Shown one piece after another: positions 8,730 to 16,465 of a stretch of 64,000 nt of DNA (positions are counted from its first letter, which is position 1; every line of letters begins with the position of its first letter). Below the pieces are notes generated by a model that was not told the origin of the DNA, did no database searches, and was given only the letters and a program-made list of their open reading frames with translations. Source of the DNA: Verrucomicrobiota bacterium (lineage in GTDB: Bacteria > Verrucomicrobiota > Verrucomicrobiia > Palsa-1439). Position numbers and translations under genes: made by a program. The stretch spans positions 1 to 64,000 of the forward strand of contig PLTX01000095.1 of NCBI GenBank assembly GCA_003164675.1. The letters run 5' to 3'.

Positions 8730-10037
8730 ATGACTGGAATACGATCAGAACGGATTACCATGGTTGGTAAAAGATGGATTATCAGAGGGTGGTTCGGAGG
8801 AGCGCTGTGTTGCCAACTGGCCCTCGTTGGTGGCACGCAAGGGCAAGAGGTGTTGGCGCCACGCCCGGTGATCTCAACGACACCGCCGGCAGTTGAGGAG
8901 GTCCAGACGAACAGCGCCGGGTTCATCGACTTCGGAAACGCGGTTCCCGGCAGCGCTCTTCAACAACAACCGTTTCAAGTAGGTCCTTTGGATCTGCACC
9001 CATATTTCTTTTACCAGTTGCTGTACGAGACGGGAATCCAATCCGCGCCTGGGTTGCCTCAAAGTGCGCTCATCCAGAATGTTTCCCCGGGATTGCTGGT
9101 GGATCTCGGAAAAAACTGGACCTTGGAGTACACGCCGACCTGGACATTCTATTCCGACACCCAGCATCATGGCACCAACGAGTTTCATAACACTCTCGAC
9201 CACTCGGCCGCATTGACCGGCGGGCTTGCGTACGGCGACTGGCTTCTCGGATTCAGCCAGACATACAATCGATCGGACACGCCCCTGATCGTGACCGGCG
9301 GACAGACCGAGCAACAGACATTTGTCACCACCTTCACGGGCTCTTATCGGTTCAACACGGTCATGTCAATGGACCTGAGCGCCAGCCAAAACCTTGCATA
9401 CTACGACAAACTGACCAACTCGCGCGAGTGGTCGACACTCGATTGGTTGAATTACCAGTTCTGGCCCCGGCTGGATGGGGGCCTTGGCGTTGGTGGCGGC
9501 TATGACAACGTAAGCGCGGGCGTTGATTCGGTCTTCGAACAATACCAGGCACGGGTGAACTGGCGGGCGACCGACGTCACCAGCTTCCAGATCCATGGCG
9601 GCTTGGAAGAACGGCAATTCCTCGATTCCACCACGGGTGATCTGGTCAGTCCAATCTTCGGTGCGGAGGTCAAATACGCGCCGTCCAAGGTTACGGCGCT
9701 CGTCTTGGATGCCGATCGCACCGTGTCCACGTCGCCGTTTGACGATCAGATCATCGAAAGCACCGACGTGACGGCGAGTCTGAGCCAGCGACTCCTGAAA
9801 AAACTCTATCTGAGCGCCGGCGGCGGGTACCATTGGGACACGTACGTGTCTACGTCAAGCACCGTGAACACGGGTCGTCGTGACCAAAATTATTCAATCA
9901 ATGCCAGTCTAACCTGCGTGATTCTCAAACACGGCACGATGGCGGCGACGTACCAGCACAGCGAGAACTCGTCGACTCAGGCCGGTTTCGGGTACAACAG
10001 CAATCAATTCGGATTTCAACTTGGATTCCAATACTAA
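8730..10037 (+). CDS. Outer-membrane beta-barrel protein of the exopolysaccharide/exosortase locus
   Basis: 435 aa from the ATG at 8730, with AAGGTG at good distance. The N-terminus has a basic stretch and hydrophobic segment (GKRWIIRGWFGGALCCQLALVGGTQGQ) consistent with a signal peptide. The rest is alternating strand-rich sequence with many Tyr/Trp/Thr and Asn turns. It ends in the outer-membrane insertion signal NQFGFQLGFQY with a terminal aromatic residue. I do not recognise a named family. Barrels in this position of EPS loci are usually annotated as export or assembly components, and that role is inferred. It lies 18 bp after the SDR gene and directly before the exosortase. Confidence 0.75.
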   Translation: MTGIRSERITMVGKRWIIRGWFGGALCCQLALVGGTQGQEVLAPRPVISTTPPAVEEVQTNSAGFIDFGNAVPGSALQQQPFQVGPLDLHPYFFYQLLYETGIQSAPGLPQSALIQNVSPGLLVDLGKNWTLEYTPTWTFYSDTQHHGTNEFHNTLDHSAALTGGLAYGDWLLGFSQTYNRSDTPLIVTGGQTEQQTFVTTFTGSYRFNTVMSMDLSASQNLAYYDKLTNSREWSTLDWLNYQFWPRLDGGLGVGGGYDNVSAGVDSVFEQYQARVNWRATDVTSFQIHGGLEERQFLDSTTGDLVSPIFGAEVKYAPSKVTALVLDADRTVSTSPFDDQIIESTDVTASLSQRLLKKLYLSAGGGYHWDTYVSTSSTVNTGRRDQNYSINASLTCVILKHGTMAATYQHSENSSTQAGFGYNSNQFGFQLGFQY

Positions 10038-10050
10038 AGTGATTCCATCC

Positions 10051-10980
10051 ATGCATGCAGCGCAGGCGGCGGGGCGAAACCCGGTGGCGGTCGACCGCCC
10101 GGGATGGCCGAAGGATTTTGTATGGGCGACGATCGTCCTCGTGGCCTGTTTCAGCGTGCCGTTGACGCGTCTGGTGTGGTTCGCGGCAACCAGCGAGTTG
10201 TATTCCTACGTCTTGTTGGTGCCGTTCGTGAGCGCGTATCTGGCTTGGTTGAACCGGCGCAATGTGCGGGGCTTTTCAGGAGCACCCCATCGATTCGCGG
10301 TATTGGCGTGGTGCGCCGGATCGATTCTGCTGGCCGGATACTGGCTGGCGGTGTGGTCCGGTCGGCCCATGGCCAATCAGGATGGTCTGGCATGGACGAC
10401 CTCCGCCTTCGTCTGCTTCTTTTTCGGTGTGTGCGGTTTGTTCGCGGGCAGAGAAGCGCTTCGAGCCATGCGGTTTCCTATGTGTTTCCTCGTGTTCATG
10501 GTACCGTTTCCGACGCTGGTACATAATTGGTTGGAAAGTTTTCTCCAGCGAGGGTCGGCGCTGACGGCCTACGGATTGTTTCAGTTGGCCGGGACGCCGG
10601 TCTTTTGCAACGACCTGAATTTTCAATTGCCAGGCTTTGCGTTGCAAGTGGCGCCAGTATGCAGTGGCATCCATTCCAGCCTGGTGCTGTTCCTGACCAG
10701 TCTGGTCGCGGGGCACCTCTTCTTGCGATCGCCGTGGAAGCGGGGAATCCTGGCGCTGGCAGTGCTTCCACTCGGGCTGTTGCGAAACGGGCTCCGTATT
10801 TTCGTGATCGGACAATTGTGCATTCATATCGGTCCCGAGATGATTCATTCCGCGATTCACCGAGACGGCGGCCCGGTCTTTTTTGCGTTGTCCATGGTGC
10901 CGTTCTTCCTGCTCTTGATTCTCCTTCGGCGGTCGGAACCAGTGCTGGCGGGACCCACGGACCAGAAACGGAGTTCTTGA
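10051..10980 (+). CDS. Exosortase (transpeptidase-like processing enzyme for CTERM proteins)
   Basis: 309 aa multi-pass membrane protein with about eight hydrophobic segments. The exosortase/archaeosortase catalytic set is intact: Cys204 in QVAPVCSGIHSS, Arg245/Arg249 in LLRNGLRIF and His270 in IHRDGGPVFF. Family members cut the C-terminal sorting tail of PEP-CTERM-type proteins at the inner membrane and probably attach them to another molecule. Two cargo proteins with VPDGG/VPEA tails lie at 22078 and 27713. A VPD-type tail in this lineage suggests the XrtC-like class, but the subtype needs a profile search. The ATG at 10051 avoids the 17-bp overlap of the track's TTG start. Confidence 0.93.
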   Translation: MHAAQAAGRNPVAVDRPGWPKDFVWATIVLVACFSVPLTRLVWFAATSELYSYVLLVPFVSAYLAWLNRRNVRGFSGAPHRFAVLAWCAGSILLAGYWLAVWSGRPMANQDGLAWTTSAFVCFFFGVCGLFAGREALRAMRFPMCFLVFMVPFPTLVHNWLESFLQRGSALTAYGLFQLAGTPVFCNDLNFQLPGFALQVAPVCSGIHSSLVLFLTSLVAGHLFLRSPWKRGILALAVLPLGLLRNGLRIFVIGQLCIHIGPEMIHSAIHRDGGPVFFALSMVPFFLLLILLRRSEPVLAGPTDQKRSS

Positions 10981-10993
10981 CCCACTACCGGCG

Positions 10994-12595
10994 ATGACCA
11001 TGACACACCCGAACTCGCTTTGTTCCGGTTTCTTGCAGTCGGTCGAGAGGTTCGCGGACCACCCGGCCCTGGAAGTTTCCGGTCAGCGCCTGACGTACGC
11101 GCAACTGTTCCAGCAAGCGGCGTCGCTGGCGGCCACGCTGTCCGCGCTCGACACCGCAAACGATCCACCACTGACCGCGGTCTTTGCGTATCGGTCGATG
11201 ACGGCATTCGCGGGTGTTTTGGGCGCGTTACTGCGGGGCCACGGATACGTACCTCTCAATCGCACATTCCCCCCGGACCGCACCCGAACGATGCTGCAAC
11301 GCTCCGGCTGCAAGGCGGTGATTGTCGATGCACAATCGGAGAACCAGTTGACCCAGGTTCTGGAGGGAATTGACCACACATTGGCCATTGTGCTGCCGGA
11401 ACGGGACGACGTACGCGCGCTGGCCTCGCGCTGGCCAAACCACCAATTCATCGGCGGCGGTCAGCTGGCGCCGAGCGATCCGTGGCGCCCGGTGGAGACG
11501 TCCCCGAATTCCATTGCGTATCTCCTGTTCACTTCGGGCAGCACGGGTGTGCCCAAAGGAGTCATGGTCGCGCACCGCAACGCGAGGAGTTATGTGGATT
11601 TCATCGCCAACCGCTTTTCGATTACGCACGAAGACCGGTTCTCGCAAACGTTCGACATGACTTTCGACCTGTCGGTGGCGGACATGTTCGTGGCATGGGA
11701 ACGGGGGGCCTGTGTGTGCTGCCCGTCGGAGAAGACGCTCATCAACCCCGGACGTTTCATCAACGACTCGCGCCTGACCATTTGGTTTTCCGTTCCTTCC
11801 ACGGCTGTGTTCATGAAACGGTTGGGGACGTTGAAACCGGGCCTGTATCCGCGGTTGCGGGCCAGCATGTTTTGCGGCGAGGCGCTCCCGGCCGAGGTGG
11901 CAAGGGCCTGGTCGGAAGCAACACCCCATTCCATTGTGGAAAACCTGTATGGCCCGACGGAACTGGCGATCGCCTGCATGTTCTATCGGTGGGATCCAGC
12001 GCGATCCGCCTCCGAGGCGGAAAACGGGATTGTGCCCATTGGCGAGCCTTTCCCCGGCATGGTCGCGCTGGTAGCCGATGAAACCTTTCGCGAAGTGGCG
12101 CCGGGCGAGGATGGCGAATTGCTCATGACGGGTCCGCAGATGTCTCTCGGGTATTGGCGCGATCCGGAAAAGACCGCGGCCAGCTTTGTCACGCCGCCGG
12201 GCAGGGGCGAGGTGTATTACCGCACGGGCGATCGCGTACGCCGTCCATTGGATGGCCAACCGATGATTTATCTGGGACGAGTGGACAACCAGATCAAGGT
12301 GTTGGGCCACCGCGTCGAGCTCGGCGAAGTGGAAGCCGCTCTTCGCGAGCTCTCGGGCATCGATGGTGTGGCGGCATTTGGATGGCCGCTGGTTGCGGGT
12401 GGGGCCAGCGGAATTGAAGCGTTTATGCAAACCGAGAGCGTGGAAGCGGAGGAACTCCTGAAGAAGGTCAGCCTGCGGCTTCCGCTGTACATGGTGCCAC
12501 GGAAGATACATTGCCTGCCGGTGTTTCCGTTGAACCCGAACGGCAAGATTGATCGCAAAGCTCTCATGAAAGTGCTGGAGACTGCAAATGACTGA
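10994..12595 (+). CDS. Amino-acid/acyl adenylation enzyme (AMP-forming ligase, NRPS A-domain-like)
   Basis: 533 aa. ANL-superfamily core motifs are present: LLFTSGSTGVPKGVMVAHRN (A3), NLYGPTE (A5), YRTGDRVRR (A7), GRVDNQIKVLGHRVELGEVE (A8) and NPNGKIDRK (A10 with catalytic Lys). These enzymes activate a carboxylic or amino acid as an adenylate and load it onto a carrier protein. The following gene is such a carrier and overlaps by 8 bp. It resembles D-alanine/amino-acid ligases more than fatty acyl-CoA ligases. Stand-alone A-domains in exosortase clusters are presumed to supply substituents for the glycan. The substrate is unknown. Confidence 0.88.
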   Translation: MTMTHPNSLCSGFLQSVERFADHPALEVSGQRLTYAQLFQQAASLAATLSALDTANDPPLTAVFAYRSMTAFAGVLGALLRGHGYVPLNRTFPPDRTRTMLQRSGCKAVIVDAQSENQLTQVLEGIDHTLAIVLPERDDVRALASRWPNHQFIGGGQLAPSDPWRPVETSPNSIAYLLFTSGSTGVPKGVMVAHRNARSYVDFIANRFSITHEDRFSQTFDMTFDLSVADMFVAWERGACVCCPSEKTLINPGRFINDSRLTIWFSVPSTAVFMKRLGTLKPGLYPRLRASMFCGEALPAEVARAWSEATPHSIVENLYGPTELAIACMFYRWDPARSASEAENGIVPIGEPFPGMVALVADETFREVAPGEDGELLMTGPQMSLGYWRDPEKTAASFVTPPGRGEVYYRTGDRVRRPLDGQPMIYLGRVDNQIKVLGHRVELGEVEAALRELSGIDGVAAFGWPLVAGGASGIEAFMQTESVEAEELLKKVSLRLPLYMVPRKIHCLPVFPLNPNGKIDRKALMKVLETAND

Positions 12596-12905
12596 GATCA
12601 GTTCCGAAAACGTGCGCGCGTTTCTGGTCGGGCAATATGCGGACCAGATCCGTGGAAAAGGGTTTGACCCCGCCGTCCTGCCGGATGATTTCGACTTCTT
12701 GCTGAAAGGGGTCATCGATTCGTTGGGCGTACTCCAGATGGTCGGCGAATTGGAGAAGAAATTTCAAATCGAGCTGGATATGAGCAGCCTGGATCCGGAG
12801 CAATTGACCGTGCTCGGCCCGCTCAGCCAGTATGTTGCCGAAGCTGCCGGCCGAGACGGCAAGGGCGGCGCGCGCACGGGCAGTCACAACACGGGAGCAT
12901 CCTGA
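12588..12905 (+). CDS. Acyl/peptidyl carrier protein
   Basis: 105 aa acidic small protein. The phosphopantetheine attachment serine lies in GVIDSLGVLQMVGELEKKF, and IELDMSSLDPEQLTVLGPL forms the usual helix 3/4 region. The C-terminal ~20 residues (GRDGKGGARTGSHNTGAS) look like a disordered tail. Start ATG overlaps the ligase stop by 8 bp, so production is coupled to the enzyme likely to load it. Confidence 0.88.
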   Translation: MTEISSENVRAFLVGQYADQIRGKGFDPAVLPDDFDFLLKGVIDSLGVLQMVGELEKKFQIELDMSSLDPEQLTVLGPLSQYVAEAAGRDGKGGARTGSHNTGAS

Positions 12906-12939
12906 AAGCGGCCTTCACGTCCGGCCAGGGTGTCGCGGA

Positions 12940-13902
12940 ATGATTATCAGCTATCAAACTTCCGGTGTGTTCCTCTGGGAACTGACCCACAAACTCGGGT
13001 CGGTCCGTCGGGATTTGGCCGAGTTGAAAGCGTCCGATCTGATCGGCAACCCAATTGAAGAACTGGCGAAGAACGGCTACCAATTCAACCGCGGGGCCGG
13101 GAAGACCGAGGACCTGCTCTCGCTGGCGGCGGGACCATTCGGTTCTCTACTGAAATCTTGTGCAAACCCGAGCGCGATTGTCGTTCATCACTCGTACGGG
13201 GAGAACGCGTCGCTCGGAAGAGAATCGAAAGATCAGGATTTAATGTCTCGGGCAACCTATTTTCCGGCGTTACTGCTTCGGCAATTTGATTTGGATCATG
13301 TCCCGTACTTTGGTTCGTTTGCGAGCGGCTGCACCGGCTTTTTGTCGCTGGTTGCGACGGGGGCAGGATTATTGGGATCCACCGACGCCCCGCCGGTGGT
13401 TTGTCTCACCGCCGATGTGCGGCCAGAAGGAATGTGGTTTGACGCGCGCCGGGAGAAAATCCTGACATCGGATGCGGCGTCAGGTTTCCTCATGGGCCGC
13501 GAGAAGAAAGGCTTCCAGGTTCTCGGGGTCAATTACTATTCGACGGGTCGGCGGCTGGTGCCACTGGTGGAAATCGTCAAACGTACCGTGCACATGACCC
13601 GGGAGTTGGCGGATCGCGTCGGGGCGGGCAAGCAGTTGGGCGAGGCCGTGCTTCATTACCCCAACATTTTCCCACAGGCCTGGGACATGGTAAGCGGCTA
13701 CCTCAAGGTCAGCGCCGAGCGGCATATTCTCGACCAGTTGGCCGAGCGGGCCCACTGTCTGAGCTCAGATTCGGTCATCTCGCTGGGAAAACTTCACTCC
13801 GGCAACGAGAACCGTCTCCACGTGGTGGTGAATTTCGGCAGCGGTCTGCATCTGGGAGTTTGCATTTTGAAAGAGGTCAAGGCACATGCACTCGCCAATT
13901 GA
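12940..13902 (+). CDS. KAS III (FabH)-like condensing or acyl-transfer enzyme
   Basis: 320 aa from the ATG at 12940; the track start lies inside the preceding ACP. A thiolase-fold active-site Cys131 sits in FASGCTGFLS. Candidate His239 (LHYPNIFPQ) and Asn298 (VVNFGSGLHLG) take the places of the FabH His/Asn pair, and SDAASGFLM is a typical FabH-family stretch. Such enzymes condense or transfer acyl groups from an ACP. With two ACPs and FkbH beside it, it probably builds or moves a short acyl unit. It overlaps fkbH by 17 bp. Overall divergence from true FabH is large. Confidence 0.75.
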   Translation: MIISYQTSGVFLWELTHKLGSVRRDLAELKASDLIGNPIEELAKNGYQFNRGAGKTEDLLSLAAGPFGSLLKSCANPSAIVVHHSYGENASLGRESKDQDLMSRATYFPALLLRQFDLDHVPYFGSFASGCTGFLSLVATGAGLLGSTDAPPVVCLTADVRPEGMWFDARREKILTSDAASGFLMGREKKGFQVLGVNYYSTGRRLVPLVEIVKRTVHMTRELADRVGAGKQLGEAVLHYPNIFPQAWDMVSGYLKVSAERHILDQLAERAHCLSSDSVISLGKLHSGNENRLHVVVNFGSGLHLGVCILKEVKAHALAN

Positions 13903-15733
13903 TGTCACGCTCTTACGGGTGCCGGAGTCGGCCCGTCCTGCTGTGTCGGAAGCGTTGGGGGAGACGCCGACATGGGTGAAAGTGCGCCGGGCCAACGCCG
14001 CGCTGGACGGGGCCGAGGCCAGGCTTCGGGGACCCGAGGTGGCGGTCAATCTTCTGGCCAGTTTCAACTTGGAACCCATCGAACCGGCGTTGCGTTTGGG
14101 GTTGCAGTGCATTCCCTGCCGGCCGCAATTGCGGATCGCGCCCCTGAACACCATCGAACAAACCCTGCTCGACAAGGGGTCGCCTGTCTATCAAGAGAGC
14201 AGTTTGGCCACGGTGGTCCTGTGGCGGATCGAGGAATTGCTGCCAGAGGTTTTGCTTCCATTCTCGTCCGGTGGCGCCGAAGTCCTGAAGCGTCAGGTGG
14301 AACTTCTGTGGTCGAGAATTGAACGGGTGTGCCGCGCCCATCGGGAAACGGGGAAATCGCCCCTGTTTGTGTCGACGTTTCCGGTGCCTCGTGTGTTATC
14401 AGGACTGGTACTGAACTCCCAGTTGACTACGGGGCCAATGAGCGCGGTCGCGGAACTCAATCGTAGACTGTATGAGCTGGCCGCATCGGCGCCGGGGATT
14501 TACGTATTGGATCTGAACTGGTGGGCCGGACATGAAGGAGCTAGCGCCTTCGACCCGCTGATGGAGCAAATGGCCCGGCAACCACTGAGCCTGCGGGGAG
14601 CGCTATCGTTGGGATTGTTTGCGGCGCGTCATCTGAGGCCGTTGCTGGCGCCTCGACGAAAAGTGTTGGTGTTGGATCTGGACAATACCGTGTGGGGCGG
14701 GATCCTCGGCGAGGACGGCATTCACCATCTAAAGCTCGGGCACGATTTTCCCGGGAACATATTCCTGCGCATTCAACGGGAAGCCCGTGAACTCAAGAAC
14801 CAGGGTGTGCTCCTGGCGTTGCTGTCCAAGAATGATGAGGCCGAGGTGCAGCAGGCCTTCCGAGAATTGCCGGACATGGAGTTGAAGTGGGAGGACTTCG
14901 TTAGTAAACGGGTCAATTTCAACCACAAACACGAGAATCTTCTTGAGATGGCAGAGGAACTGGGGCTGGGGATCGACAGTTTCGCGGTGTTGGACGATTC
15001 CGACTACGAGCGGGAACAAATCCGAATGTTCCACCCGGAGGTGCTGGTCATCAACCAACGGGGCGACCCGCTCCATATGCTCCAGGCGCTGCAATCCACC
15101 GACGCCTTCGACGTCTACGCGGTGACCGCGGAAGATCGTGGACGACATCGTGAATATGAGTTGCGGGAAATGCGCAGCACCCAGGGATGCGAAACGAACC
15201 TGGAAGAGTTTCTCCGGTCCCTGCATCTTCAGGCGACGATTGAATCCGTCCACGAGGGGAATGTGGAGCGCGTGGTCCAGATGTTGTCGAAGACGAACCA
15301 GTTCAATTTGACGACTCGCAGACATCGACTGGAAGAGTTGAAAGCACTGGTGGCGATGCCGGGCAGCATCAACCTGGCGCTGCGGTTGTCCGACAAATTC
15401 GGAGATCAGGGGATCGTCGGCGTCTTGCTGGCGGTTCCCGCCGAGGATGGCCGGCGGCTGCGAATCGACAGCTATCTCGTCAGTTGCCGGGCATTGGGGC
15501 GCGGGGTGGAGGAGTTTCTCTGGGCCGAACTGGCGCGACAGGCGCTGGATCACGAGGTTCACGGTGTCATTGGCGAATATATTCCGACACCGAAAAATGG
15601 TCTTGCGAAGGGCTTCTATGACAAGCTGGGGTTCGCACGGGTCAAGGAAAGCGCGTCGATGACCCGGTACCTGATGGAACCGCTGAAACCGGTCGAGCCC
15701 CCGGTCTGGTTGGCAAGCAACGGAGGGCAATGA
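13886..15733 (+). CDS. FkbH-like HAD-IIIC family protein
   Basis: 615 aa. An N-terminal SGNH-like region precedes a HAD domain whose DxD nucleophile pair is Asp264/Asp266 in VLDLDNTVWGGILGEDG. HAD motif II may lie in LLALLSKNDEAEV, and a C-terminal GNAT-like segment carries LALRLSDKFGDQGIVGV. FkbH proteins load 1,3-bisphosphoglycerate-derived glyceryl units onto carrier proteins in polyketide pathways; related proteins occur in polysaccharide loci. With an ACP on each side, a glyceryl-S-ACP or similar three-carbon unit is a reasonable product. Length fits FkbH plus the N-terminal extension. It is coupled to the next ACP by ATGA. Confidence 0.88.
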   Translation: MHSPIDVTLLRVPESARPAVSEALGETPTWVKVRRANAALDGAEARLRGPEVAVNLLASFNLEPIEPALRLGLQCIPCRPQLRIAPLNTIEQTLLDKGSPVYQESSLATVVLWRIEELLPEVLLPFSSGGAEVLKRQVELLWSRIERVCRAHRETGKSPLFVSTFPVPRVLSGLVLNSQLTTGPMSAVAELNRRLYELAASAPGIYVLDLNWWAGHEGASAFDPLMEQMARQPLSLRGALSLGLFAARHLRPLLAPRRKVLVLDLDNTVWGGILGEDGIHHLKLGHDFPGNIFLRIQREARELKNQGVLLALLSKNDEAEVQQAFRELPDMELKWEDFVSKRVNFNHKHENLLEMAEELGLGIDSFAVLDDSDYEREQIRMFHPEVLVINQRGDPLHMLQALQSTDAFDVYAVTAEDRGRHREYELREMRSTQGCETNLEEFLRSLHLQATIESVHEGNVERVVQMLSKTNQFNLTTRRHRLEELKALVAMPGSINLALRLSDKFGDQGIVGVLLAVPAEDGRRLRIDSYLVSCRALGRGVEEFLWAELARQALDHEVHGVIGEYIPTPKNGLAKGFYDKLGFARVKESASMTRYLMEPLKPVEPPVWLASNGGQ

Positions 15734-15978
15734 ACGTGGAGACGGATCGATTGCGGGACATGTTGATTGAATTTTTTGAGCTTCGCCCCGATACGACGGC
15801 GTCGGACATCGTGCAAGACCGGATCGCAAAATGGGACTCGCTGGCCATGGTACAGTTGATCGTGGAGTTACAGACGGCGTTCGGTGTGGAATTTGAAGTG
15901 GACGAAATCGACCGGCTCACGAGCTACTCGCAGATCGGTGAGGCGCTGGGCCGCAAAGGAGTGAAGATCTCACGATGA
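15730..15978 (+). CDS. Acyl carrier protein (second copy)
   Basis: 82 aa. The 4'-phosphopantetheine serine is in KWDSLAMVQLIVELQTAFG, with VEFEVDEIDRLTSYSQI as the C-terminal helices. Length and acidity are normal for an ACP. Strong GGAGGG precedes the ATG, which overlaps the fkbH stop (ATGA). Tight coupling suggests that it is the FkbH carrier, while the 12588 ACP serves the adenylation enzyme. Confidence 0.92.
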   Translation: MNVETDRLRDMLIEFFELRPDTTASDIVQDRIAKWDSLAMVQLIVELQTAFGVEFEVDEIDRLTSYSQIGEALGRKGVKISR

Positions 15979-16448
15979 GAATTGTTCTCCTGTCGGGACT
16001 GAAGAATCGAATCCTGCAGATTCTCGCGAGAATATCGCCGGGGGCGACCAGTATTCGTGTCTGGCTGCATCGTTGGCGCGGCGTGAAAATGGGGAAGCGT
16101 GTGTGGATCGGATACGATGCGATCATCGAAACCGAGCATCCGTATTTGGTTGAGATCCGGGACGACGCCGTGGTGGGGATTCGCGCAACCATCATCGCCC
16201 ATTTTCGTGAATCGAAAGGAGTCATCATCGAAGAGGGCGCGGTGCTTGGCCCGGGGGTGATGGTGTTGCCGGGAGTCACCGTCGGCAAAGGCGCGGTGGT
16301 TGCGGCCGGCAGCGTGGTGACCCGGTCCGTGCCGCCGATGACGATGGTGCAGGGCAACCCCGCCAAACCCATCGCCAAAATCGGGCAGATGTTGACCCGG
16401 AGCACGACGCTCAAGGCATTTTCCACAAGTCTTCGGCCGCTGCCGTAA
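15975..16448 (+). CDS. Left-handed beta-helix acyltransferase (second copy)
   Basis: 157 aa. Hexapeptide repeats run from about residue 45 (VWIGYDAIIE) through VIIEEGAVLGPGVMVLPGV and VGKGAVVAAGSVVTRSV to the closing MVQGNPAKPIAKIG. An N-terminal amphipathic helix is followed by KMGKRVWIG, as in many glycan O-acetyltransferases. It overlaps ACP2 by ATGA. The position suggests that it may move the ACP-bound group, or acetyl, onto the glycan. The donor cannot be told from sequence. Confidence 0.85.
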   Translation: MRIVLLSGLKNRILQILARISPGATSIRVWLHRWRGVKMGKRVWIGYDAIIETEHPYLVEIRDDAVVGIRATIIAHFRESKGVIIEEGAVLGPGVMVLPGVTVGKGAVVAAGSVVTRSVPPMTMVQGNPAKPIAKIGQMLTRSTTLKAFSTSLRPLP

Positions 16449-16465
16449 CCCGCTTGCGTATCCCA

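Noticed and set aside
11228-12715. 495-aa minus-strand ORF
   Set aside because: Lies antisense to the adenylation enzyme, whose A3-A10 motifs are all intact on the plus strand.
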